A stretch of 34,277 nucleotides of DNA. Origin: Candidatus Binatus sp. (GTDB taxonomy: Bacteria > Desulfobacterota > Binatia > Binatales > Binataceae). The translations under genes were made by a program, and so were the position numbers. Shown in pieces: positions 26,035 through 34,241 of the stretch. Below the pieces are notes generated by a model, which saw only the letters and a program-made list of their open reading frames with translations, was not told the origin of the DNA and did not search any database. The stretch covers positions 1 through 34,277 of the forward strand of contig NZ_DATCTO010000071.1 in the NCBI RefSeq assembly GCF_036567905.1, written 5' to 3'. The first letter of the stretch is position 1, and every line of letters begins with the position of its first letter.

Positions 26035-27723
26035 CTAAAATGCGAATTCCGCGTTTAAGAAGAACGAATGCGTGTCCGGAGTTACTACGTCAGGAATTGC
26101 AGCTCCTGTGAAGTGTGTGGGTGCAACGAAGTTAAACTGTTTCGCGTAAGACACAGGAAAGTCATACTGATTGTGGTAGAAAAGCGTGTTTTGTGTGTCG
26201 AACGCGAAGCGCAGATATTCGTTCCACTGGTAGGATATTCCAAGAGTCACGGTCTGGAAGTCAAACGGGTTGTTTTTTACCTGGGTGTTCGGGTTCCATT
26301 GCTTCAACCATCCGAACAGCGTGAGCTCGGTCTGGGGAATGTGATAATGGCCGAAGAAATTGTAACCCGCCTGGTAACTTCTGCCGTTGTTCAATAACGC
26401 GGTAGCCAGGTTGCTGTAAGCGGCCTGGTTGAGTATCACCGATGCGGGCAGAGTGGAACTGGGCGTCAGACCAAACACCGCGGCGGGTCCGGACGACGAG
26501 AATTGATTGCCCGTGGTCCATGCGTTGCGGCCCCAGTCGTACTCGAAAGCTAACCCCCAAGTCTCTGCGGAGTAGTGCGCGATTGCAGCAAAGCGTTCGA
26601 TAACTGCATTCGGCGCTTTGTACGGCGTTGCCAACCCAACGAGGTCAGGCGTCGCGTTGCCGAAACCATAAGTGTAATAGCCGGTCAAGCCTAAGCCTTG
26701 GAAGCGCCACTTGGCGCCGAATGGATAATACGAAATGCGGCCTTGGACTTCTTTGGTATTGGTGGCCTCAAGTGCATGGAACCCGGCGTTGTTGTATGCG
26801 CCGATGTTGTAATCGATATACTGAGTATTTTCCGCACCAAAGGTAATCGGGCCTTGAACAGAGATGCCGGGAAACGTGGATGATTCGGCCCAGTTCCATG
26901 TCGTCAGGTTGACGAAACGGTAGCCGTACAAGTCCTCCTCCCATGCAGTTTCGGGGTTCGGTATCTCACCCATGACGATCGAGTCGTTCTTGATGGCATC
27001 GATGCCTAAGTGTTTGAAAGGCGTGTTCCATTGGAGGTATGCATATTTGAGCCGATAATTCAGATCGCCGGTTATGGAACTGCTATAAGCGCTCGAGCGG
27101 CCGAAGGCTTGGTTGGTCGTGGCGCCGGTCGCGGTATAGATATTCGGCGTCACTCGCACGGTCCAGTCTTCAGTTGGATAGAAGAGGAAGTTCAGGTATG
27201 CGCGGTTCAAGTAGAACGAGTTGTAACCGTTGTTGCCGGGACCCGGCCAGTTCATCTGGGTGAGGTGCTGAGGTCCCCATCCGGTATGGGAGAACATCCC
27301 GTAGTCAAACCAGACCAGCGTGCCGAACGAGACCTTGTTCTTGAAACTGCCGAGATAGTCCTGCCACGCGGGTTTGATCTCGGCCACCTGTTGGGACAGT
27401 TCAGTATTCTTCTGAAGCAGCGTCTGCTGATTCTGCATGAACTCGGCGCGCAGTTCGTCGTCGTGCTTCTTGACTACCTGCTGGACCTGCTCCTGCACCG
27501 CGGCGGCAGTTGGCGGTGGAGCCGCTGCATCGACGTATAGCCGTCCGATGGCTATCCGCCCCTTGCCGGGCTTGCTGTAAAATGCGCCGGTCTTCGTGTC
27601 CTCGTACATCATTATGCCCTTGGCCGATTGCGCCATCGCGGTGCGCGGATAGGCGGTCATCGTCGCGAGCAGCGCGGTGGCCATCGCGGTGGCCAACCTG
27701 GATTTCCATCTCCCGAGCTTCAT
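26035..27723 (-). CDS. Large outer-membrane porin-like beta-barrel with N-terminal coiled coil
   Basis: A 562-residue exported protein. Signal peptide 1-31 (AMA-QS). A short conserved N-terminal segment (GRIAIGRLYVDAA) is followed by a Pro-rich stretch, then a coiled coil at about 76-117 (Gln/Lys/Glu heptads), as seen in porins that trimerise or tether to peptidoglycan. The rest is a Tyr/Trp/Asn-rich barrel with strands such as RAYLNFLFYPTEDWTVRVTP and EYLRFAFDTQNTLFYH. The chain ends in Phe (NAEFAF), the Bam recognition signal. GGGAGGA precedes the ATG. The codons look less GC-extreme than neighbouring genes, consistent with either high expression or a different origin. The solute is unknown. 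Confidence 0.83.
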   Translation of the reverse strand: MKLGRWKSRLATAMATALLATMTAYPRTAMAQSAKGIMMYEDTKTGAFYSKPGKGRIAIGRLYVDAAAPPPTAAAVQEQVQQVVKKHDDELRAEFMQNQQTLLQKNTELSQQVAEIKPAWQDYLGSFKNKVSFGTLVWFDYGMFSHTGWGPQHLTQMNWPGPGNNGYNSFYLNRAYLNFLFYPTEDWTVRVTPNIYTATGATTNQAFGRSSAYSSSITGDLNYRLKYAYLQWNTPFKHLGIDAIKNDSIVMGEIPNPETAWEEDLYGYRFVNLTTWNWAESSTFPGISVQGPITFGAENTQYIDYNIGAYNNAGFHALEATNTKEVQGRISYYPFGAKWRFQGLGLTGYYTYGFGNATPDLVGLATPYKAPNAVIERFAAIAHYSAETWGLAFEYDWGRNAWTTGNQFSSSGPAAVFGLTPSSTLPASVILNQAAYSNLATALLNNGRSYQAGYNFFGHYHIPQTELTLFGWLKQWNPNTQVKNNPFDFQTVTLGISYQWNEYLRFAFDTQNTLFYHNQYDFPVSYAKQFNFVAPTHFTGAAIPDVVTPDTHSFFLNAEFAF

Positions 27724-27753
27724 CGATTTCCTCCCTCGTGTCTGACGGTCGCT

Positions 27754-28023
27754 CTATTTGCCCGACGCGTATTGCTTCTCTTGGTCCGTGCGCAGCTTGG
27801 TGAGCTGGTATGAGGTGTAGGTTTTGCCGTTGCAGACGTATTTGCTCGGCGAGGAAATCGTGATTATCCCGCAGTCCGCGACCTTCGGCGCTGGCTTTGC
27901 GCCAGCCGCAACCTCGGATCCGCGCGGATCGGCAGACTGGGTAGACGCCGCACAACCCGCGACCATCAATGCCAAGGTGATGCCTAATGCGGCGAGCGAG
28001 CTACGAAGTGCTGGACAAAACAT
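27754..28023 (-). CDS. Small lipoprotein at head of porin operon
   Basis: An 89-residue lipoprotein with lipobox LMVAGC (C24). The mature part is short: a low-complexity linker (ADPRGSEVAAGAKPAPK), then DCGIITISSPSKYVCNGKTY with two Cys (probably a disulfide hairpin), then a Lys/Gln-rich helix. It is preceded by AGGAGGT, a near-perfect ribosome site about 11 nt from the ATG. It lies 30 nt before the porin gene and is probably the first gene of the transcript. Its function is unknown; an accessory to the porin is inference from context. Confidence 0.72.
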   Translation of the reverse strand: MFCPALRSSLAALGITLALMVAGCAASTQSADPRGSEVAAGAKPAPKVADCGIITISSPSKYVCNGKTYTSYQLTKLRTDQEKQYASGK

Positions 28024-28342
28024 CTTATGAAAACCTCCTTCATCCGGACTCTTTTGGGGCGGCGCAGGACCCTCCTCCGGAGCGCAGCTTGCTCCCGCGA
28101 CCCCCGATCATTGCGCGCAACTTACGGAGGCGAAGTTACAAGAGTATTAACGGGGATGCGTGTTTGGGTGAAAAAACGTCCGCCGCACGGATCGTTATCC
28201 ACTGCCCAAGCGAGCTAACTTTGACCAGTCCCCCACAGTGAGCCCAGACTGACTCACGAATTGTTGCCCACGCTGTGCGGGTTACCCTCGCGGCGCAGCT
28301 CAAGGGGAAGCGAGGCGACTATCGCGATGCGGGTTACCTGGC
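28024..28342. other. Intergenic region with porin-operon promoter candidate and direct repeat
   Basis: 319 nt without a gene. On the minus strand, TTCACC (28172-28167) and TAATAC (28149-28144) are spaced 17 nt and could serve the lipoprotein-porin operon, but both are poor matches. An 11-bp direct repeat TGCGGGTTACC occurs at 28276-28286 and 28328-28338, near the 3' end of the regulator gene. No terminator with a T run was recognised. Confidence 0.4.
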
Positions 28343-29464
28343 TCAGGCGCGGACGATCTGTCCCATCTGCGCGGTGTCGTAAGCGCATAGCTGGCTGATT
28401 TCGCGCGCGAAGCGCCGCGAATTCAGAGCGTCGAGCATCGCCTTGATCGGCGTCGATTCGGCCTCTTGCTCCATGATCACGAGGTCGTAGCGCTCGTCTC
28501 GATGCGGAAGAAAATGCAGTCCGTAGGCATCGGCCCCCAGTCTGATAGTGACTCCGGCGTCCGCCTGCCCCGCCGCGATTGCAGCCGCGACTTCGAGATG
28601 GCCGCCGACTTCGAACCGGTATCCTGCGATGCGCTTGGGCTGGAGGCCGAGCTCGCCAAGCGCCTGGTCGAGAGCTGAGCGCGCGCCCGAGCCTTCTTCG
28701 CGGTTTACGATTCTGAGACCGGATCTCTCCAGGTCGGCGAACCCGCGGATCGCCAGCGGGTTGCCGGGCGCGGTCGCAAGCCCCAATTCCCAGCGGGCAA
28801 AGTTCACGACCATCGAACGGTGATGGCCCAAAGCGCGGCCGATTGGCGCCAGGTTGTACTCGCCGCTCTTTTGATCCCGGAGATGCACTCCGGCCACGTG
28901 CGCGCGGCCATCGACTACCGCCCGCAATGCTTCGCGACTCGAGCACGAAAGGGCCACCGCGTGAACCGGCGACCGCCGCCGCGCGAGCCAGTCCACCAGA
29001 ATCGCGACCGCCGGATCGCATCCCGCCATCAGGATCGTCGAGTCAATTTCATCCGGCAGTTGAAACGTGGCGACGTCCGCGCGACGGCGCCTTGCACGCT
29101 GCAACACCCCCGCCGCGGGCACGAGCGTGAGATGCGCCGCCGGTTGCGCCACGGCAACGACTTTTCCGCCCACTCGCGCAAGCGCGACGTGGGATTGCGA
29201 GCGGGCAGGGGGGAGTCGCTCGTCGTCGAACCAAGTGGCGTCGATGAGCGTTGAGGTCTCCTCGTCGATTTCGCCGAACAGCGATTCCACGCTTGCGCCG
29301 AGTTCGCGCGCAAGGCGGATCGCGATTGCCACGCCCGGATGATAGGCGCCCGACTCGATCGCGCCCAACGCCTGCCGCGAAATTCCCGCGCGCCGCGCCA
29401 GCTCGGTCTGGGTGAGATCCCGCGCCATTCGCGCGCGCGCCAGGGCCTTGCCAATCGATGCCAT
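28343..29464 (-). CDS. XRE-type HTH regulator with periplasmic-binding-protein-fold (molybdate-type) domain
   Basis: A 373-residue regulator. An N-terminal Cro/C1 helix-turn-helix (about 16-62: LTQTELARRAGISRQALGAI and following) is joined to a C-terminal domain at about 95-370 that reads like a type 2 periplasmic binding protein (LATAPGNPLAIRGFADLE, IVNREEGSGARSALDQAL, GHLEVAAAIAAGQADAGV). This is the PF12727-type domain related to molybdate/tungstate and LysR effector domains. It would sense an anion or small ligand in the cytoplasm and control transcription. The ATG at 29464 starts directly before the HTH; upstream codons to 29524 overlap the divergent promoter and are rejected. It shares a 44-nt region with the divergent outer-membrane protein gene, its most likely target. 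Confidence 0.85.
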   Translation of the reverse strand: MASIGKALARARMARDLTQTELARRAGISRQALGAIESGAYHPGVAIAIRLARELGASVESLFGEIDEETSTLIDATWFDDERLPPARSQSHVALARVGGKVVAVAQPAAHLTLVPAAGVLQRARRRRADVATFQLPDEIDSTILMAGCDPAVAILVDWLARRRSPVHAVALSCSSREALRAVVDGRAHVAGVHLRDQKSGEYNLAPIGRALGHHRSMVVNFARWELGLATAPGNPLAIRGFADLERSGLRIVNREEGSGARSALDQALGELGLQPKRIAGYRFEVGGHLEVAAAIAAGQADAGVTIRLGADAYGLHFLPHRDERYDLVIMEQEAESTPIKAMLDALNSRRFAREISQLCAYDTAQMGQIVRA

Positions 29465-29508
29465 GATACTTGTCAATCCGCTCTTATTATGGCATGTAAT
29501 GCGCCAGC
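29465..29508. promoter_or_regulatory. 44-nt divergent promoter/operator region
   Basis: Between the HTH regulator and the outer-membrane protein gene. On the plus strand TTGTCA (29470-29475) and TGTAAT (29495-29500) suggest a weak promoter (19-nt gap) that leaves almost no leader. On the minus strand CATAAT (29491-29486) is a possible -10. ATTA-n7-TAAT (29486-29500) is a short symmetric site that overlaps both. The compactness implies coordinated or mutually exclusive expression. Confidence 0.4.
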
Positions 29509-30402
29509 ATGAAAAGCCTTGCAACCTCGTTTATCCGATCGCGTGCGGTCTTTACGACAATCGTTCTGGCCGTCGCGCTCGCCGCGGCGACGCCGTGCCG
29601 AGCGCAAAGCGGCTCGTCGTTTGGGTCTGCGATCGAGGACTACTTTATAAACTGGTTTCCGCGCGTCACTCAAATCCAGAGCGAGCAGCCGCACTGGATA
29701 ACTCCGCTGGTGACCGTGACCCCACGGCTCGAGGAGGAGGTGCGCTACGACCAGTTCTTCCAGTCGTCGCGCAATGGCCTCGCGACCGACAACTTCGGCG
29801 GCGGCAAGGGACTGGAGCTCATCCCGTTTCAAGATACTGAAATTATAGTCGGGATGCCGCCGTTCCTGAAGCGCAACATGCCGCGCAACACCGACGGCTT
29901 CGGCGACTGGCCGTTCCTGGTGAAGGTGCGGCTGCTCTCCTCCAACGAGGAGCACGACAATTACATCGTCACCGCCTTCATGGGGTTCAGCGTGCCGACC
30001 GGCTCGAAGGTCAACGGCAACGGCCACGCGATCTTCACCCCGACGCTGGCGGCCGGCAAAGGCTTCGGCGACTTCGATGTCCAGTCCACGGTTGGCGTCG
30101 CGTTCCCCAACGGCGGTCACGACACGCTCGACCGGCTGGGGATGCCGCTGGCCTGGAATACCACCTTCCAGTATCGCCTCTTCAAATATTTCTGGCCGGA
30201 GTTTGAAACCAACTACACCTGGCAGTCGTATGGCGCCGACACCGGGCACAGCATGCTCTACCTCACGCCCGGGATCCTGGTAGGGAGGATTCCGATTCAC
30301 AACCGCGCCGGCCTGACGTTCGGCGTCGGCGACCAGATCGCGGCGACGTTCCGTCGCAACTTCAACCACAACCTCATCCTGACCGCGCGGATTCCGTTCT
30401 GA
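29509..30402 (+). CDS. Predicted outer-membrane beta-barrel protein
   Basis: A 297-residue exported protein. The signal peptide ends near CRA-QS (about 32). The mature chain contains amphipathic strands (WITPLVTVTPRLEEEVRYD, DNYIVTAFMGFSVPTGS, TTFQYRLFKYFWPEFETNY, HNLILTARIPF) and ends in Phe, as expected for a Bam-inserted barrel of about 10-14 strands. FSVPTG and GKGFGDFDVQSTVGVAFP resemble transporter-like or MetA-pathway OMP families, but no name is claimed. It has no ribosome site and a promoter very close to the ATG. It is divergent from the HTH/PBP-type regulator and is the likely target gene. Substrate unknown. Confidence 0.72.
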   Translation: MKSLATSFIRSRAVFTTIVLAVALAAATPCRAQSGSSFGSAIEDYFINWFPRVTQIQSEQPHWITPLVTVTPRLEEEVRYDQFFQSSRNGLATDNFGGGKGLELIPFQDTEIIVGMPPFLKRNMPRNTDGFGDWPFLVKVRLLSSNEEHDNYIVTAFMGFSVPTGSKVNGNGHAIFTPTLAAGKGFGDFDVQSTVGVAFPNGGHDTLDRLGMPLAWNTTFQYRLFKYFWPEFETNYTWQSYGADTGHSMLYLTPGILVGRIPIHNRAGLTFGVGDQIAATFRRNFNHNLILTARIPF

Positions 30403-30429
30403 CGAAACGATTCGGTTTGGCTCGAGTGG

Positions 30430-31668
30430 CTATGCGAGCATGCGATGCGTTGGCGCCAGGAGCACTTCGGTCGCGATCCCGTGCGGACACGCTCCCGCGC
30501 ACGGCTTCGCGTCGCAACTGAGACACGCCGCGGCGTTCTCCGAGAGCATCGCGTATTCGCTGCGCGCAAGGCGGATATCGCCGTAGTCTCGAGCGTACAT
30601 CCGCGTGCGCATCACGTCGGCGATCGGCACGCCGAAGGGACATGCATTCGCGCACTCGTTGCACGCGGGACGGCACTGCGAATCACCGTTGAGACTCGCG
30701 TAGCGATTCAAGAGCGGAAGATCTTGCGCCGCGGTCGCACGCGCTCCTGACGCGCCCAGGTATTCGTCGATGAGTTGGCGGCTCGTCATCGAGACGATCA
30801 GCGCGTCCACGTTGGAATTCGACAATACCCATCGAAACGCCGCCTGCGAGAAGGTGGCGCCGCCGGCTTCATACGGGCGCATATCGTTCAGGCGCGCGCC
30901 CATCAGGGTCTTCATCACAACCACGCCGACGCCGTGGCGCTTGGCCTTTTCCATCAGGCGCGGCAACTCGGGCTGAATCGCGATGAAATCGAAGTTGTGC
31001 GTGAAGCGCTGGTAGAAGCGCGGGTCCTGGCCGAAGTTGTGCGCGCACAGGATCACGTCGAAGTGACCGCTGTCGATCGCGTAGTCGAGGCATTGCGCCA
31101 GGTTGCCCGCGTGGCCCGACATCCCGGTGAATCGAATTTTGCCCTGGCTGCGCGCCTGGGAGACGAATTCGTACCACTCGGGATTCTTCAGCCGCGCCGG
31201 ATCGTTGACCGCATGGTTGAAGTACACGTCGATATGATCGGTCTGCAGGCGGCGCAGACTTGCTTCGAGCGCGGTCATCATCGAGCCGCGGCGATCATCC
31301 GCTCGCGCGATCGTCTTCGAAGTCAGGAATACCTTGTCGCGCCTGCCCTTGAGCGCGTTGCCGATGGTCGTTTCGGATTCGCCGTCGGTGTAGGTCTCGG
31401 CCGAGTCAAAGTAGTTGACCCCGCAATCAAATGCGTGACGGACCAGGTCTTCGTTTCCGGCGGTCAGGCGGCTGGCGCCGAATGAGATGTCAGAAATCTT
31501 AAAGCCGGTGCGGCCAAGCGTCGAGTAGCGGCGAACGTGCGCAGCCGGCTGGACCGATGCGCTGGCGGCGCCGGCCAGCGGCAGGATCGATACGCCCACG
31601 CCGGCAAGCACGCCGCGTTTGAGGAATTCGCGTCGTCCAATGATCGATCCATCGCCCGATCGTTTCAT
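30430..31668 (-). CDS. Tat-exported aldo/keto reductase with C-terminal 4Fe-4S ferredoxin-like domain
   Basis: A 412-residue protein. The Tat signal GRREFLKRG (11-19) with a hydrophobic stretch to about 38 indicates folded export to the periplasm. The AKR barrel keeps the tetrad D88, Y93, K118 and H152. The C-terminus carries two cysteine groups, CRPACNECANACP and CLSCDAKPCAGACPHG (C382, C385, C390, C394), resembling a two-cluster ferredoxin. AKR-ferredoxin fusions are known in bacteria, but Tat export with retained clusters suggests periplasmic redox chemistry, since NADPH would be unavailable there; this is a puzzle. GAGGTGATCAG precedes the ATG. Possibly co-transcribed with the small membrane protein upstream (89-nt gap). 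Substrate unknown. Confidence 0.88.
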   Translation of the reverse strand: MKRSGDGSIIGRREFLKRGVLAGVGVSILPLAGAASASVQPAAHVRRYSTLGRTGFKISDISFGASRLTAGNEDLVRHAFDCGVNYFDSAETYTDGESETTIGNALKGRRDKVFLTSKTIARADDRRGSMMTALEASLRRLQTDHIDVYFNHAVNDPARLKNPEWYEFVSQARSQGKIRFTGMSGHAGNLAQCLDYAIDSGHFDVILCAHNFGQDPRFYQRFTHNFDFIAIQPELPRLMEKAKRHGVGVVVMKTLMGARLNDMRPYEAGGATFSQAAFRWVLSNSNVDALIVSMTSRQLIDEYLGASGARATAAQDLPLLNRYASLNGDSQCRPACNECANACPFGVPIADVMRTRMYARDYGDIRLARSEYAMLSENAAACLSCDAKPCAGACPHGIATEVLLAPTHRMLA

Positions 31669-31757
31669 CTGATCACCTCGCGGAGCCGCGTGGCGAGCCG
31701 GTCGCGGCCAGGGCCAATTCTAACGCCAAGCCATCGCCAGACGCGAGACGCATTCGC

Positions 31758-32168
31758 TCAGCCGAGGTCGGCTTTGCGGCGATACAGCAGCACGGCTGCG
31801 CCCGACGACACGCCGATCGCGACGAAGGGGTAGGGTATAAGGTAGGCCCACGAGTGCTCCTGCATCACCGCGCTGCCGTGGTACTTCAGGATGAACAGGA
31901 GCATGTTGATGATCACGTACGCCGCGTACAAAATTCCGATCGGCAGCGCAAAGTTGCGCATCGCGATGATTGCGTACACGTACACGGCGAGAATGATCCC
32001 GAAAATCGGAGCGACGATCATGTTGGACACGCCCGAAAGCCGCGTGCCGAGGAAGACGAAGCCGACGCCGGGATTATGCGAGAATGGCTTGTCGAAATTG
32101 GAAATCGCCATCAGTGCGAGCAGCAGCGCCAGGATCGTCAGAGTCACGCCGCGCGATTTATCTTTCAT
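31758..32168 (-). CDS. Small four-helix membrane protein, unknown function
   Basis: A 136-residue polytopic protein with four predicted transmembrane helices (about 8-24, 48-70, 75-95, 110-130) and few charged residues in between. No catalytic or binding motif is recognised. Segments such as GVSNMIVAPIFGIILAVYVY and LPIGILYAAYVIINMLLFIL are typical membrane runs. It may be cotranscribed with the Tat-exported reductase 89 nt downstream. It is divergent from the GT-C protein gene. The ATG at 32168 has only a weak AGGGG site. Confidence 0.7.
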   Translation of the reverse strand: MKDKSRGVTLTILALLLALMAISNFDKPFSHNPGVGFVFLGTRLSGVSNMIVAPIFGIILAVYVYAIIAMRNFALPIGILYAAYVIINMLLFILKYHGSAVMQEHSWAYLIPYPFVAIGVSSGAAVLLYRRKADLG

Positions 32169-32312
32169 CTTGGTACCCCTGGCTTGCGAGCTGGTTGCGG
32201 CACATCCTAGTCGGCGGGCGCGTGAACCGCATCAGGTCTTGCATATGCATATTGAGACTTGATTGGATGCGCAGGGATCGGTACCGCTGACGGCATCGGA
32301 TTCGATCGATCA

Positions 32313-34241
32313 ATGTGGCGATTCATCGCGGTTGCGGCGCTCGCAATGTGTGTATCATGGCTCTGGAGGCCGATTTGCGCCTTTGCCGAGACTAATCTCG
32401 TAAAGAACGGCGACCTTGCCGCCGGCTTCCACGGCGCGCCGGCTGATTGGTACGCGCTGTCTTCCGACAAGAAGCTGAGCAAGTTTTCATGGAGCTATAC
32501 GGCGGCCGGGGGCGGCACGCTTGGAATCTCCAATCTGAACCCGAACCATGCGAGCTGGCATCAGGCGCTGATACTACGGCCCGGGATTTACGAAATCAGC
32601 GCCGAAGCGAGCGTCGAGGGTGCGCAGCCGCACGCAGGCGGCGCGAATATAGCAATCAGCACCTACGACGGAATCAAATTCATCTCGACGCATCTGCACG
32701 GCACGACGGGCTGGCAGAAACTCTCTTTCTTTCTGAAAGAAGATCGATGGGGCGATTCGACTGAGCTGCTATGCCAGCTCGGGGTGGCGGGTTTTCCGGA
32801 TACGGGTCGCGTGTCATTTCGCAATATCAAAGTGATCGCCGTTGCGAGTCCGCCGTCGGGCGGAGCGCGCGGATTCGATCTCGCCACGATTCGCTACCAC
32901 TATAAGGACCAGCTGCATCAGCCGGACAACAGAGTCTCGATTCGTGCGATGGGCGTGGTATCCGGCCTGATCCTGCTGGCGATGCTGGGATGGGCGCTCG
33001 CCGTAATATGGCGGCCGGCGCTTGCGGCCGGGCGATCGGCGTGGATGCTCCCTGCCGGCCTCATGCTCGCGATCACCGCGGTCAAGTTTGCCGCGCTATT
33101 TCATTTCACCGGCTTCTACTGGGACATCTGGGCGAAGACCAATCGCGCCTTGCTGGCCGCCGCATTGGGCCCCTCGCGAATTTACGATCCCGGTCTGCCG
33201 GTTGACGCCTATCCGCCCGGGTCGCTGTACCTGCTGTGGCTCTCAGGATGGATCGGCAGGTTGATCGAGCCGACTGCAAACGGTTTTCGCGTGATCGTCG
33301 AGACGCCGCCGTTGATTGCCGATCTTTTCATCGGTCTGACGCTGTACTTTGCGGCGTGGCGCGACGGACGCGGCCTGCGCGCCATCGTGGTGATGATGCT
33401 GTTCGCGCTCAACCCGGCGCTTATTTTCGATACGGTGGTATGGGGCCAGAGCGATTCGATCGTCGCGCTGCCGATGATCGCCGCCGCGATCCTGATCCTC
33501 ACCGGCCGCTATCGGCTGGGATGGAGTGCGGCCGCGATCGCGATCCTGGCCAAGCCGCAAGCGATCGCATTCACGCCGCCGTTGGGACTGTGGACGCTGT
33601 GCAACGCGGGCCTGGGCGAATGCGGATGGTCCGCGGGCGCATTTTTCGGCACGGTTGCGATCGGAATCATGCCGTATCAACTCGGGCATTCGTGGGATTG
33701 GATAATCAACGTATATAAGGATCTCGGCACGCGATTCAGCGAAGCTTCGGTGGGCGCGTTTAATTTCATGGGGCTGATCGGCGGGATGGGCACGCCCGAC
33801 ACCGACAAAGTCATCGGCGGCGTTTCGTACAAGGCATTCGGCCTTTCGCTGACGTGCGCGGTTTACCTGATCGCGTTGTATCTGATCTGGCGCGCGCGGT
33901 CCGCTCGCGCCGCGATGCTGGCGATCTTCGTCGCGCTATTCGGATTCTTCATGTTCGCGCCCCGGATGCATGAGCGATATCTGTACTACCCGATCGTATT
34001 TCTGATTCCGATCGCGTTGGAGAGCAGCTTTCTCACTTCGATCTTCGCCGTGGTGAGCGCGACGTTCCTGTTCAACCTCATCTATATCAAGCATCTCACC
34101 GATACCTCGTCATATTTTCCCGACCATCCGAACGCCGCGCTGATCGCGGCTGCTTCGATCAACCTGGCCGTCTTCTTCGCGGTGACCGCTTATGGGTTGC
34201 TGCGCACTCCGCCGCCAGCCGGCAGGGGTGAGCAGGGCTGA
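32313..34241 (+). CDS. GT-C-type glycosyltransferase with N-terminal beta-sandwich domain
   Basis: A 642-residue membrane protein. The ATG at 32313 starts a signal-like helix ending AFA-ET (about 25); an in-frame TTG at 32259 would add 18 non-family residues and is not used. Residues 26-185 form a beta-rich, galactose-binding/CBM-like module (NLVKNGDLAAGF, LGISNLNPNHASWHQ, GWQKLSFFLKED) facing the periplasm. A GT-C core of about 10-12 helices follows, with first-loop acid D271 (YWDIWAK), YPPGSLYLLW, VVWGQSDS and RMHERYLYYP, resembling the mannosyltransferase/GT87-GT39 groups. The likely role is transfer of sugar from a polyprenyl-phosphate donor to an envelope acceptor. The last residues (PAGRGEQG) and the stop come from palindromic repeat R3. 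Confidence 0.8.
   Translation: MWRFIAVAALAMCVSWLWRPICAFAETNLVKNGDLAAGFHGAPADWYALSSDKKLSKFSWSYTAAGGGTLGISNLNPNHASWHQALILRPGIYEISAEASVEGAQPHAGGANIAISTYDGIKFISTHLHGTTGWQKLSFFLKEDRWGDSTELLCQLGVAGFPDTGRVSFRNIKVIAVASPPSGGARGFDLATIRYHYKDQLHQPDNRVSIRAMGVVSGLILLAMLGWALAVIWRPALAAGRSAWMLPAGLMLAITAVKFAALFHFTGFYWDIWAKTNRALLAAALGPSRIYDPGLPVDAYPPGSLYLLWLSGWIGRLIEPTANGFRVIVETPPLIADLFIGLTLYFAAWRDGRGLRAIVVMMLFALNPALIFDTVVWGQSDSIVALPMIAAAILILTGRYRLGWSAAAIAILAKPQAIAFTPPLGLWTLCNAGLGECGWSAGAFFGTVAIGIMPYQLGHSWDWIINVYKDLGTRFSEASVGAFNFMGLIGGMGTPDTDKVIGGVSYKAFGLSLTCAVYLIALYLIWRARSARAAMLAIFVALFGFFMFAPRMHERYLYYPIVFLIPIALESSFLTSIFAVVSATFLFNLIYIKHLTDTSSYFPDHPNAALIAAASINLAVFFAVTAYGLLRTPPPAGRGEQG

Noticed and set aside
28276..28338. 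11-bp direct repeat TGCGGGTTACC as an attachment site or operator pair
   Set aside because: No integrase or element boundary nearby, one copy lies just past a gene end and the other between genes; chance is not excluded, so it is only mentioned in the intergenic entry.
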